Shown here piece after piece: positions 12,701-23,003 of a DNA stretch of 64,000 nt. The stretch lies in assembly GCF_032854445.1 (NCBI RefSeq), contig NC_088295.1, forward strand, positions 12,635,385 to 12,699,384. Reading direction: 5' to 3'. Source of the DNA: Liolophura sinensis (taxonomy: Eukaryota > Mollusca > Polyplacophora > Chitonida > Chitonidae). How positions within the stretch are numbered: the stretch's first letter is position 1; every line of letters starts with the position of its first letter. A program made the position numbers and the translations under genes. The notes beneath the pieces were generated by a model. The model made no database searches. It saw only the letters and a program-made list of their open reading frames with translations, and was not told the origin of the DNA.

Positions 12701-15700
12701 AGCGGTGCGGCTTAGCCTAAAGAAGCCTGTGTCTGTCGTACTGTATGGTTCCAAAGGTCAAACTTGTCTAGTGGTGACAGTGATGTAAAGTGAACTGTAC
12801 ATGCACTGTATTTATTTATTTACTTGATTGGTGTTTTACACCATACTCAAGATTATTTCACTTATACGCTGGTGGCCAACATTATTGTTGGAGGAAACCA
12901 GGCAGAGCCCAGAGGGAAACCCACGACCATCAGCAGGCTGTTGGCAGATCTTCCCACATACAGCCCCAGAGGAGACCAGCACAGGCTAGACTTAAACTCT
13001 TAATGACCGTATTGGTGACGGCTTCTCGGTCTTTGTGCCACACTAGCGTGCTAGCCCCCTCGGCCATGAAGGCCCCCACATGTGATGTACAGAGTATGCT
13101 TATGAACAGGCACATAAAACATGAAAAGATTTAAGCATCCGTCTCAGCTAATAACAAAAGTGTTACCTTGTTTGTAGGAAAACCTAAATTTTCGAGCTGG
13201 AGAATAGACTCCAGTTTTAAGATGCACCAGTACATTTTTCCCAGTTGATATTATGACATGCGGCTGTGTTATGCTGGAGGGGTAGTGGACCAGGACTGGG
13301 GCCTCCAGCATATTACCGTCAATCACTTCAACTAGATCACCATCAACCAACTGGAAATCCTCAAACTAGAGATAAAAAACATAAACAATTATAAACCTAA
13401 CAAGAGAAAATCTTAACTCTGAGTGAATGTCTCCACTACATGCCCCACCCAAAACACTGTCAATCTGACACTCTGATCAGTTCATTTACCAGGTCATTTG
13501 GGTGGTGCTTAATACAGATCTCAAGTATTTGCTACTTATAAGACGGCACATGGTAGGGTTAATGGGTGCCTGTGAAGGCTCTGCTCAAATCCTTCAGATG
13601 ATTATAGAGGGACAAGTTCATTAGAGGCATGCCAAAGAGGAGTGACTCCTACAGTTATTCTTTAAAGCATAATTACATTTTGTCTTCTAGTTGACAAATA
13701 CCTGGCTGCATATGGAGATATTACTGATGCAGTTTCCCTAAAGTGAAGTGACCCCTCTAGGACATCAGTGAGGTAAACAGTCAGCTTCATATTCATTTAC
13801 CTGATTGCTGTTTCACCTGCCTTCAGGTTTACGGGTGGGGGAAACCAGAGTGCCCAGAGTACACCACTGATCCATATCAGCTATCTGACAGCCGATGGAG
13901 AGCCGACTGTGTTAAGTCCGGAAATAGTTAAGCATTCTGACATTGGATTTAAACCACCTTAACTGAAGATGATGAAAACACTGATTTTAAATCCCAGTCT
14001 TAGGGATAAACAAATCAATCAGAATTAGTAAATGTATGCGTCGCTTTTCAGCAGAAGTTTGTAACCCTGGCTAGGGGGCTGATCTTACCACTATGGTAAC
14101 CAGTTTACGGGGTGCTTCAGCTGTCATCACCCAGACAAATTCCTGACCACCCAGAGCTACACCTGTCCCATGAACTGACACAGTGGAGGCTACTGAACCT
14201 GCCGTTAAGCTCTGTAAGAATGGACCAGACTTCCCTGCCTCCACACTAACTGCAAGTCAAAGGTTATAAAGAAAAAAAAAACATTCAGAGAATATACTTT
14301 TCAGCCTAAATTCATAATGTATATGTAGGGTTCAAGCTGGTTTTTGAAACGGACATGAGTGCCACAAAATTAACTCACACACGTAATTTGTTTAAAATAA
14401 ATACAATCTCGGAATGAATTACTGTATGGACACCAACAATCAATAAAACTTACAGAATTCATTTACAAAAGATCACAAAATTTACATGTAAGCATGGATG
14501 AGGCTGGTTTTCTAACTTGATCTGAGATTACACAAACCTTTACAGCTGTTACTACATGAAAGCAACAGCCAATGAGAGTCACAGAATCCATTAAATATGC
14601 AAATTTATGCACTGATAGGGCTCAGCTGTTTTTCTAACCTGATCTGAAGTTCATAAAAGTGAAAATTTTTACAAAAATTATTACTGAACAATTTACCTGA
14701 GTGCATCTTTCAATTGTTATTGAATGGTTTGCCTGAACCTTTTTACATAATTTGTAGAGACAATAAAGGAGCATATGACAGAGGAACTTACTAGCCATCC
14801 ACTCAGCCGTAATAAAAGAGATCTGTGATCCTTTGTTGTATTTGATGAACACAAGATTACTAGCACTCCAGATCTCAAGGGGGATGGAGCCAGGGGGTAC
14901 TCTGGACAGCAGTTTGGAGGAGGCCTCTGTCCTTCCACCAGCAAATATTAGCAAATCACCCAGGCTAAAATCAGGGCTTACCGAGGAGATCTGGGCAGAG
15001 AATAATCAACCAAGAAAACAGATCAAATACATGTACATGTACATTCTATATACTTTCTGAGCTCTTGTAGACTCAACCACAGGCTGTTGTAGTAGACTTC
15101 TTTAAAACACATGTATACCATAGTGGTCAGCTGTGGAGGAAACTGTAGTGCCGGCTTGGTCATGGCCAACGACCTTAAACGAGATACTGGCGAGCTTTCC
15201 GATGTGTGATAAGTCATGTTGGTGGAGGACAAGTGGGCCTCAGTGACCTTGGATCACTCAAGACCAAACAAGAGAACATCAACGACTGCTGAATTATTGC
15301 CACAAAGGTCTGTGAACAATGAAAGCAATCTGCTTATAAAACTTCACTATCCGAACCTCGTACCTCGTACCCTATGTGTCATATGACATAGGTGTAGTGA
15401 TTCTGGTGTTCATGTGCACTACATAACATAGCCCACACTGAATACATGGACCTGGACACATTATGTACATGCAGATATGGAAACTGTTTTCAGACACATG
15501 TTACTGTATTGCCAAGATATGGATGAAAACACTGCTGATGTGCAGTAAAGAAATAATCCTTCAATCCTTCAACTTTCTGTAGAGAAGTTTGATAATTAAA
15601 CCAGAGAGATACACAATACATATGCAGTGTTCGATAATAGATGTGGGTCAAAGTCAGACACTGGAATGCAGGTGAGTGCGTACATTGAGCTTGATGTTAG

Positions 15701-18700
15701 ATCCCATTGGTCCCTCAATTAACCAATAGCAGATTTCCTGTGACAGGTCACCCTGTGTGATGGTTCCCGCAGAGCCTTTCTGATGATATGAACATCTTGA
15801 ACCTAAAACATTTTCATTCAAATTAAACTTGTGAACAACTTCTGGGCATAAATGGAAATTATAATATGTTTATGGCATTTAACTTACATACTCCCTACCA
15901 CTCTGAGATTTTGCAATAATAAGAAAAAGAAAAAGAAGGAGGTTCACAACAGAAGAAAAACTACAGTTTTTTTTGACAATGGAGGAAATTGCAGAAACCT
16001 CAAACTTGATCTGAAACTTGGTGGGGATGGTGGGGATGGTGGGGACATGCACCATGTTCCAATTCAATTTGATTAACCATTTTGAAAAAAAGTCCAGAAA
16101 CTAGTTCGTGATGGACTGACAGACTTCCAGGTTGTACATGGTCGGTGACTAATAAAGCGATATTTAGATATGGCCATTTTGCTGGACTCTCTGTTTCACA
16201 AATCTGTCGTACATGTAGGCTAAGTTGATTGTGAATTCCATGGCAACACATGAGAGTTACAATCAACTTAGCCAGCTTATAGCTTTGTGGATGAGGGAGC
16301 GGCAGTTCCTGGATGTTCCTGGACATGTGTATCTCTGACACTGAGAACTCACTGCATCCAAGTTCATCTGAGTAATCCCTGCAGTCATCAACCCCATCGC
16401 ACACCCACTTCTCATTAATACAGGCGTCTCTGCTACAGTGAAATGAACCTGAAATGTCAACATGACAATTACAACATTTTCACCTTGTCATTTTGCATGG
16501 AGGTTCATTTGCAGGTACATGTATGCAGTTAATATGAAAGTGACATTGATATTTCAGAATGATTGAGTGCGAGTGCTTGGGGTTTAACGTCGTACTCAAC
16601 AATTTTTCAGTCATATGACGACGAAGGAATCATTAGGGTGCATGCACGTGTAATGTGCCTCCTTGTTGCAGGACGGATTTCCACCGCTCTTTTATTTAGT
16701 GCTGCATCACTGAGACGACTTACCGAAGGCAAGTAAGCCGCCCCGCCCGAGCCATTATACTGATACGGGTCAACCAGTCGTTGCACTATCCCCTTCATGC
16801 TGAACGCCAAGCGAGGAAGTTACAACTTCCTCTTTTAAAGTCTTAGGTGTGACTCGACCAAGGATTGATCCTGGATCTACCGGTCCCGAAGTGGACGCTC
16901 TACCAACTGTGCTATCCGGGCCGGTCAGAATGATTCAGCTGCATGGCATAAAGGAATTAAGATGCACTGCTTATCAACAGTGTAAAGAATCATAAAGCTT
17001 CAACTGATAATTGTCATTTTCACTCATAAGAATTAGTGTGAAGTACATTCAGCTTTCTCGAAACTTCTTAAGTTATTTATAACTTAATACTATACTTAGG
17101 AAGCGTTTGACTTAAGTTTTGTCGAGAAACACTCCATCCTGGACTTAGGCAAAAACATTTCGACTTAAGCAATTTACTAGACTTAGGAAGTTTCGTGAAA
17201 CTGGGCCTGGTTCCCTGCATTAATCCAATAGACTGGCCATCATCATGTACTGACTATACAAACATGTACACGGAGAATCATGATCATACTGACTGAAACT
17301 GTGACTATGAAACTCACTCCTTGAACTCAAATGAAATCAAATGAAAATTTGACAACTGCTATTTCATAGTCTAGAATACAAATCTCATTGTGTGAACATG
17401 GCTTAACAAACAGAGCTTGTCCTACTTTCATTCGCTTATTCACTCATCTTACAGTTACTTGTTTAGTTTGAATATGACCTATGTTTACCTTGTGAGCAGG
17501 CAGAGCGCTGACACATGTAGTTCATCAGTAAATCACAGGACCCCTCACTCCACAAATACAACCCGGATGAATTTGTCACATAGACACACTTGTCTTCAGC
17601 AGGGTAAGGAAACCCATCTGACCAAAAGCCCACAGACGGAGAGCTGACAGAGTTATCTGCCCATGTGGACTGCTTCTGTGAATTTGTGCTGAATCCTGTT
17701 TTAAATGAACACCAGACTTTCTTCATTGAAAATACAAATAATTCAGTAACACTGCCATTTGCACACATACATGTGGGGAACTTGAAGGGGAAATGTACAC
17801 CTTCCCAAGCAGGGCAAGAGTCTGTGATCTACTTAAAAAAAATGTAGATGTATATGTACATCTTTAACAATCTTTGACACAAGCTTTAGTTGTATACATG
17901 CACCTGAATTGCCAAACTATGAATCAATAGTGACCAATATTGTTGCAAACAGGTTGACCACATCTTCTACATGAGAATGGAATATAAGGTAGCACTGTCA
18001 CGAGGTGTTGTGGGATCTATACCCATATAGACAATGATCATGTAAACCTCTGTAGCTGCTATATAATATGTAACTGTTACCGCCTGAAGTTGGCGTGTTC
18101 AAGCTAGATGATCACCCAGTCAAGACCGAATTTTGTCACAAAGGTTGCCAAACGACTGAGATGACAAAAGACGGCGAAGACTGACTCATCCTCTAGCACA
18201 GATACCCAACCCAAAGGTGGTAACTGACTTACACAGTGGTTTTATCATGTGGCAAGTATCATTCGTTTCATCAAAACGCTGTTTTAGAGATTGAACTTGG
18301 ACAGATTACTCTAAATGTTAAAACCACCTTAATTAATACATATGCATAAGCTGGAAAAACTATATATTCACCAATTTTAAAAAGCCGGAGAAAGCTTAGG
18401 AACCAATGTGATAAAACATTGACACTTTATAGCATGAACACATCTGTGTGTATTTCTTTGAAGCTGTCGTAATGATCTTTGGCTATTCATGATATTGCCT
18501 ATTCTGAAGGCGTTTTTCAGTGTAAATTGATAAAATTATACCTTTTTGAAGCCCTAAAATTAGACCATTGAACCAATGTAGTTTTGTCGCAAAAACCAAC
18601 TTTAAGATGTGCATAAAATGCACTGAAAGTGGCTCTTTCACATTGAGGAAATTGGGTGTACAAATACATGAAACAACTCATTTGGAACTTTTAATAGATA

Positions 18701-19941
18701 TTTTCTTATTATTGCAAATAACAAAATTACAGGCGCAGCAGTTGGTGGACAAATTGTTCCAGTAATGTAAGCCAGTGTGGCAGCGCCTGCTGCGGCCACC
18801 AGCTAACCACTACTGATTCCACCCAGATCATTCGGGGTTTGTATTTTGCTATTTTTCTATTTGCCAGCCACTTTTATCTGTGCCATCATCTTTCAGATGT
18901 ATCTGTTTCCTAAGTCTGCAATGCACTGCACATTTTAGCAGTGATGTCATTATGCTATAAAAGAGTATATCAGATCTAACTGGATGACAGAGGTTAAACT
19001 TACCAATCCAAAAGTTGGAGACTTCGGCCAGCTCTCCAGCCATCTGTGTCATCCAATGGTCATCCAGCCTGACCAGACGTGCTCCAACACTGTGTGGAAA
19101 TCATAAGCAATCATACCATAACATTAACAAACAGTTTGCAATTAGATAACCCATGAAGTAATGTGAACCTAAAATATGGTCAATGACCTAAAATGTCATC
19201 AAAAAATTGATCTTTAGAGGCAAGGTCTTAGAACTTTGCTTAAATTGATGATTAATGTTCTACTTTTAATTACTCGGCTTCACAAATATGCATGATACCA
19301 AGTCAACAACTCGTGTTCTTTTGATGCTACCAGTTTGAAAGACATACTACCAGTAACTGTAAATACAAAGCGAAAGGTTGATTGACATGTGTGATATGTT
19401 CCATAGGGCACAAACTGAAGTCACAACAATCCTCATATATACATAACCTGAATGACATCAAATGATTTGTCACCAAAATGTACCTTTGACAGAAGGACTG
19501 GGCTGCTTTCCATCCCTGTATATGATCCTTCAGCAACTTGACACAGGAGCCATCCAAGAGGTTCCAACCTAAAATGAGAACTGAACTTTGTACACTGTGG
19601 AATTGTATCTCATCATAAATGTAAGCTACATCCATAGCATTAAAAAACTTCTTCTTGACCATTCCTTATGAAACTAATAATTGCAAGTTGGAAAATGTCA
19701 ACCATATGTATAACAATAATCTTTGAAACTTTTCAAACCAATTTAGATTTGCTTAATATCAAATTTCTTTACTAATTTTTTTCCAAAAACAATACCATGT
19801 TACTATGTTTAATTTTTATGCAAACCAACTGTCACCAGTTTTAAATACTGCTATCAGCAAATAATTTACAAAGATTTTGTTCATTTAATTTTATTTTTTC
19901 AATTTGTACTTACCATCCTGTGGACAGCTAAGGTGGATACC
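513..19941 (-). CDS. Mosaic lectin-LDLa-CUB-sushi-EGF-HYR extracellular protein (partial gene, 22 exons)
   Basis: Coding exons, 5' to 3' on the minus strand: 19941-19914, 19568-19484, 19089-19004, 17716-17489, 16448-16353, 15802-15684, 14990-14792, 14249-14089, 13365-13167, 12183-12020, 11702-11549, 11180-10977, 10621-10448, 10095-9916, 9060-8887, 7515-7384, 6758-6567, 5944-5762, 5485-5279, 4321-4121, 2355-2164, 749-513. Each is bounded by AG acceptors and GT donors and codon phase agrees at every junction. Together they encode about 1,200 residues. From the LDLa exon on, the domains are carried by phase 1-1 exons or exon pairs, the usual sign of domain shuffling. The first exon found enters in phase 0, so a signal-peptide exon must lie upstream; none was recognised. 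Such proteins act outside the cell in adhesion, clearance or immune recognition; the ligand cannot be told. SVEP1-like and CUB/sushi proteins share parts but not this order. Confidence 0.85.
1296..1340. repeat. 18-bp direct repeat, about 2.5 copies
   Basis: TCATTTCACGATATCTCC is repeated in tandem, with a last variant copy reading TCATTTTAC. It lies in the intron between sushi 8 and HYR. The surrounding 1030-1540 region contains phrases such as AAGTTTCACAAAAATCTGAT that resemble the 164-bp satellite at 20.6 kb. Confidence 0.7.
1639..1716. repeat. Short inverted repeat in intron
   Basis: CTTACCCTGGGTAATTTCCG at the left pairs with a right arm ending GTTACCCAGGGTAAG. The arms are about 26 bp with an AT-rich loop of roughly 25 bp. 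It may be a small foldback element; no target duplication was seen. Confidence 0.55.
2164..5944 (-). CDS. Sushi (CCP) domains 5-8
   Basis: Four phase 1-1 exons: 5944-5762, 5485-5279, 4321-4121 and 2355-2164 (61, 69, 67 and 64 residues). The first shows ICPTPPVPNNTLPLTG and DGTWSMDPPVC. The second shows RCPPEVIPDWVQ and VTLTCNIPG. The third shows DCGEPEVMSG and SGTWGFNTLRC. The fourth shows ICSDPGRPPDA and KVSYKCTREGF. The 58-bp intronic minisatellite lies between the third and fourth. Confidence 0.87.
2561..2703 (+). mobile_element. SINE family A, 5'-truncated copy
   Basis: It matches the 3' half of the tRNA-derived SINE: CAACCTGCAGATGGTCGTGG, then CCACCATAATGCTGGC, and an (AATA)n tail. The tRNA-like head is missing. 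Confidence 0.8.
3255..4085. repeat. 58-bp minisatellite in intron
   Basis: About 14 degenerate copies with period 58 bp (for example CCTCCAC starting at 3343, 3401 and 3459). Each unit holds the phrase CACAACATAAAACT twice, so it arose from a half-unit of about 29 bp. At 3880-3975 a 33-bp sub-unit has been amplified separately, about three times. Confidence 0.9.
6567..7515 (-). CDS. Two calcium-binding EGF-like exons
   Basis: Exons 7515-7384 (44 residues) and 6758-6567 (64 residues) begin DIDECAQD and DVDECSGKHYC. The DxDEC start, the later asparagine (NEPGMYSC, NDGSYSC) and the six cysteines mark calcium-binding EGF modules. The second exon runs about 25 residues past the normal EGF end (region GYRPGDVYYINHTC). 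It therefore carries an added segment before the next sushi domain. Both exons are phase 1-1. Confidence 0.87.
7625..8090. mobile_element. Foldback (MITE-like) element in intron
   Basis: Two arms of about 165 bp are inverted copies of each other. The left phrase GGGAACTTTGGTAACTGT faces the right ATTACCAAAGTTTCCC. AAGCCAAGTGTCAGA (7774-7788) faces TCTGACACTTGGCTT (7912-7926). The loop is about 120 bp. There is no coding capacity. It lies between EGF 1 and sushi 4 and would form a long hairpin in the pre-mRNA. Confidence 0.75.
8169..8421 (+). mobile_element. SINE family A, near full-length, diverged
   Basis: A degraded tRNA-like head (GGCCTCC through GTGAGTTAAAGTC, a box B relic) is followed by the conserved body and an AAATAA-rich tail. 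Confidence 0.8.
8887..11180 (-). CDS. Sushi (CCP) domains 1-4
   Basis: Four phase 1-1 exons: 11180-10977, 10621-10448, 10095-9916 and 9060-8887, giving 68, 58, 60 and 58 residues. Each has the sushi pattern of four cysteines with a late tryptophan or equivalent, for example YNCFDGYTLAHH and DGRWTDPPAC in the second, and YTCQVGFEIIG and STWSHPSPTC in the third. The fourth has FGNIPEC where tryptophan is usual. The first is longer (68 residues). Sushi modules form rod-like chains and are common in complement regulators and adhesion proteins. Confidence 0.88.
9443..9557 (-). mobile_element. SINE family A, 3' fragment
   Basis: In reverse orientation: TTATTTGGTTGGTATTTTAC, then GAATATTTCACTTATACGAC and CCACGACCATCCGTAGG. 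Only the tail-proximal third is present. Confidence 0.8.
11549..15802 (-). CDS. Three CUB-type units, each split over two exons
   Basis: The pairs are 15802-15684 with 14990-14792, 14249-14089 with 13365-13167, and 12183-12020 with 11702-11549. They give 318, 360 and 318 nt, all whole codons. Unit 1 has the first cysteine pair (SRCSYHQKGSAG then EICYWLIEGP) and a GDLLIFAGG strand. Unit 3 has SGIITSPGNF, RCRYYI and DGDVLKVYSG. Unit 2 aligns through VDGDLVEVIDG and PARKFRFSY but I see no cysteine in it, so its disulfide is missing or it is a divergent beta-sandwich. CUB domains are about 110 residues and mediate protein-protein and calcium-dependent contacts. Confidence 0.75.
12809..13080 (-). 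mobile_element. SINE family A, near full-length
   Basis: It runs from the (AATA) tail at the left, through the conserved body, to a tRNA-like head at 12990-13080 that includes an altered box B and the GGCCTTCATGGCC start. It sits in the intron between CUB units 2 and 3. Confidence 0.85.
16353..16448 (-). CDS. LDL-receptor class A exon of the mosaic gene
   Basis: A 96-nt phase 1-1 exon. It encodes FHCSRDACINEKWVC followed by DGVDDCRDYSDELGC. The acidic calcium-binding cage (D..D..DYSDE) and the cysteines match an LDL-receptor class A module of about 32 residues. The donor GTGAGT follows directly after DELGC. LDLa modules bind calcium and usually a basic patch on a partner protein. Confidence 0.9.
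16565..16924 (-). mobile_element. SINE family B, full-length, with target-site duplication
   Basis: On the minus strand it starts with a tRNA-like head (GGCCCGGATAGCACAGTTGG, box A) and ends in an (ACTC)-type tail. The 11-bp duplication TCAGAATGATT flanks it at 16554-16564 and 16925-16935. It is almost identical to the copy at 29 kb, so both are probably young. Confidence 0.92.
17050..17203. mobile_element. Small MITE-like inverted-repeat element
   Basis: The left end CAGCTTTCTCGAAACTTC and right end GAAGTTTCGTGAAACTGG are imperfect inverted copies (about 20 of 24 positions over the full arm). Further CTTAAG/TCGAGAAAC phrases inside are also inverted. It lies in an intron and has no ORF. Confidence 0.55.
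17489..19941 (-). CDS. C-type lectin domain, four exons of the mosaic gene
   Basis: The exons are 19941-19914, 19568-19484, 19089-19004 and 17716-17489. The domain opens with CPQDGWNLLDGSC and then GWKAAQSFCQ. It continues with LVRLDDHWMTQMA and NFWIG, and closes with AEDKCVYV, SEGSC and NYMCQR. These are the C-type lectin landmarks: the opening cysteines, the WIG core and the final C..YMCQ. No clear EPN or QPD carbohydrate-binding triplet is visible, so calcium-dependent sugar binding is uncertain. The acceptor of the last lectin exon (17716) is tentative. It was chosen because it restores phase 1 from the previous exon, while the stronger-looking site at 17675 would not. Confidence 0.75.
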
Positions 19942-20559
19942 CTGTCAATGTAAAGGAAAATAACCAATTGCAGCCAGCTGAAGACAAATATTAGTTAATT
20001 AAGAACAGTAATTAGTATGAGAAATTCAATACAGTACTAGCTATTTCAGTACAATTTTTACAATACACTTTGTGGTGAGTGTTTCTATCTGTGAGATAAT
20101 CAGGGTGACCAGAGATATTTCAAAACAAACATTCATAAATTTCTGTGACTTTTCAAGACCAAATATGAAAAACAGCCAATGCTTTCTACCATTGGATATG
20201 ATGACTACTAAAGGCCTATATTGCAATACTGACCAATGTAGCTCAGACAATTCACCATCATGCAAGTTCAAATAATGAAGAAAAAAAACAAGAGCCCAAA
20301 GAAGATGCAAAATCACCTCAAAGCTATACTCAACAGACTGATTGCATTATGGTTATGCATTATAACATCAAAATAGGATCACATTAGTTCACAAGATGAC
20401 GGTAGGTGTAGTAATATACTGCCTACCCACTCAGCATACAGAACTGAGATGTGGTACCGTATATAAAAGCCTGAGGAGACATGTTAGAAATAAACCCAAA
20501 CAGCAATGGTCAGGAAGTGAATACTAGGGACTGGACATGCTACATACATGTGTCAAGCA

Positions 20560-21920
20560 TTCACTATCTTCAAATCCCCATTCAGATTCTATGCTCAAAG
20601 GGCAACAGCTCTGGGGAAAAAATCAATGCAACCTAAATAACATGTGCACATTCTCACATGGTCTCTGACTGTCCTGCCTACAAACTTTCACAAATATCCA
20701 ATCATAACGACACGAGATGTGTTGACAAGGACTCACTATCTACAAGTCTTCATTCTATGCTCAAAGGGCAATAACTCTGGAAAAAATCAATGCAACCTAA
20801 ATAACATATGCTCATTCTCACATGGTCTCTGACTGTCCTACCTACAAACTTTCACAAATATCCAATCATAACGACATGAGATGTGTTGACAAGGACTCAC
20901 TATCTACAAGTCTTCATTCTATGTTCAAAGGGCAATAACTCTGGAAAAAATCAATGCAACCTAAATAACATATGCACATTCTCACATGGTCTCTGACTGT
21001 CCTGCCTACAAACTTTCACAAATATCCAATCATAACGACACGAGATGTGTTGACAAGGACTCACTATCTACAAGTCTTCACTCTATGCTCAAAGGGCAAT
21101 AACTCTGGAAAAAATCAATGCAACCTAAATAACATATGCACATTCTCACATGGTCTCTGACTGTCCTGCCTACAAACTTTCACAAATATCCAATCATAAC
21201 GACACGAGATGTGTTGACAAGGACTCACTATCTACAAGTCTTCACTCTATGCTCAAAGGGCAATAACTCTGGAAAAAATCAATGCAACCTAAATAACATA
21301 TGCACATTCTCACATGGTCTCTGACTGTCCTGCCTACAAACTTTCACAAATATCCAATCATAACGACACGAGATGTGTTGACAAGGACTCACTATCTACA
21401 AGTCTTCATTCTATGCTCAAAGGGCAATAACTCTGGAAAAAATCAATGCAACCTAAATAACATATGCTCATTCTCACATGGTCTCTGACTGTCCTGCCTA
21501 CAAAATTTCACAAATATCCAATCATAACGACACGAGATGTGTTGACAAGGACTCACTATCTACAAGTCTTCATTCTATGCTCAAAGGGCAATAACTCTGG
21601 AAAAAATCAATGCAACCTAAATAACATGTGCACATTCTCACATGGTCTCTGACTGTCCTGCCTACAAACTTTCACAAATATCCAATCTTAACGGTAGAAT
21701 GAGATGCACCACCGAGGACTCACTATCTACAAGTTTGCATTCTTTTTTAAAGGGCAATAACTCTGGAAATAATTGATGTGGCACAGCCCAATAGCATATG
21801 TACACGCTAACATGCTCTCTGTTATGCCAAAAGTCTTAAAACATCAAATCATTAACTGATTAGACAAATCAAGAACTCTGCATTCAGAAGTCCACATTCC
21901 TGCATCATACGATTAGGCAA
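20560..21920. repeat. 164-bp tandem satellite
   Basis: Seven nearly identical units start at 20644, 20808, 20972, 21136, 21300, 21464 and 21628. A partial unit lies upstream, and a clearly diverged one follows to about 21920. Each contains TTCACAAATATCCAATCATA and GGGCAATAACTCTGG. The 62-codon frame that opens in most units reflects the repeat and has no recognisable domain. Central units are more alike than the edges, as expected from unequal exchange. Confidence 0.95.
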
Positions 21921-22028
21921 GGATCACTTAATCTGCATACACATCTCTCACTCATTGCACAAATCTTGTGCTGGAGCTTCTCCCAATTGTGCTCAAACTT
22001 TTACACTGAAGACATTTCTAAGCTATGT

Positions 22029-22146
22029 GGATTTATTTATTCGTTTCATTGGTGTTTTATGCCATACTCAAGAATATTTCACTTATACAATGGCTGCCAG
22101 CATTATGGAGGAAACCCACGACCATCCAAGGGTTGCTGGCAGACAG
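22029..22146 (-). mobile_element. SINE family A, 3' fragment
   Basis: In reverse orientation: TTTCATTGGTGTTTTATGCC, then CAGCATTATGGAGGAAACCC and GGTTGCTGGCAGAC. The head is absent. Confidence 0.8.
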
Positions 22147-22510
22147 AGACCTATGTATTGTTTATGTTCAAAAAATGTTTTCCTTATCTGTTGCATCATG
22201 TCATCGTTTGGTGGACTAGTGAACCACACCTTCATACTAGTGCCAGTATACAGTAGGTATTTGGACTATCCATCAGTAGGACTCTAGTGTGATTGGCCTA
22301 GGGGGCCAGTCTTTAGGCCAATGGACCTTCATCGTATAGTTGGCTTTATACTTATAGTTGGCCTTTAGTCTCACACATCAATTAGACATTTGCACCAACT
22401 GTTTGACCCAACTATTTGACCCGTGCAGCTACCATCACCTCAAATTAGTGGATAACGGTGTCCGCGCTGAATGGGCAGTCTGAATGCCCCATGATCATAC
22501 TGATAACCCA

Positions 22511-23003
22511 ACAGCACCACAGGCACTTGGAACCGACAAATACAGCAAAATAAAATACTACTGTATATGGTGCTTTAGGATAGTTATTCCTCATAGTTTT
22601 TAAGTGATGTCGTAGCTACTGTGAGCCAATCACCAGCACACTCTCGTGACCATAGAGTACTGGGGCAAAATCAAACCAAATTTAACCCAGGCTAGATAGG
22701 ATTTGAATAAGATTTTAGCATGAATAATGAAAAGTAGAGGCTTTAGATAAGTATTTTTTCTGGAAAAGTAATCAGAATGTGCCTAACCTTCAAATATGAT
22801 AGTTTCATTGTCCTCTAGATCTTTGAAAAGTTAGAAATCGGCAAAACTCAGCATTTCATCCATTTAGCTCCATGTTATTTATCACCTCCTGGTCCTAGTG
22901 AAGAACCCAAATACTCAAAGCAATGAATATCATTCTAGGGCGCCATATATTGTAGTATTTTATTTTACTCTATCGATGGGTTCCAAGTGCCTGTGAACAG
23001 CAC
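22511..23003. mobile_element. Palindromic non-autonomous element
   Basis: The left arm (22511-22587) contains CAGGCACTTGGAACC and AAAATAAAATACTAC. The right arm (22929-23003) contains GTAGTATTTTATTTTACTC and GGTTCCAAGTGCCTG. The arms are about 75 bp and inverted, separated by about 340 bp of unrelated AT-rich DNA. It looks like a MITE. The transposase family is not evident and no target duplication was settled. Confidence 0.65.

Noticed and set aside
12790-13134. Frames of about 60-114 codons at 12.8-13.1, 34.6-34.9, 48.9-49.2 and 51.2-51.5 kb
   Set aside because: All lie within SINE A copies and share the same translated phrases.
16607-16810. 67-codon minus frame found almost unchanged at 29003-29206
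   Set aside because: It is inside SINE B; the near identity reflects the young SINE, not a gene family.
20041-20316. Minus-strand frame beginning with a hydrophobic stretch (LHLLWALVFFLHYLN), just upstream of the lectin exon
   Set aside because: It has no ATG (it opens with GTG after an in-frame stop) and only a weak phase-0 donor, so it was not taken as the signal-peptide exon.
20644-21652. Repeated 62-codon plus-strand frames
   Set aside because: They are the same frame of the 164-bp satellite. No start context, domain or codon bias was seen.
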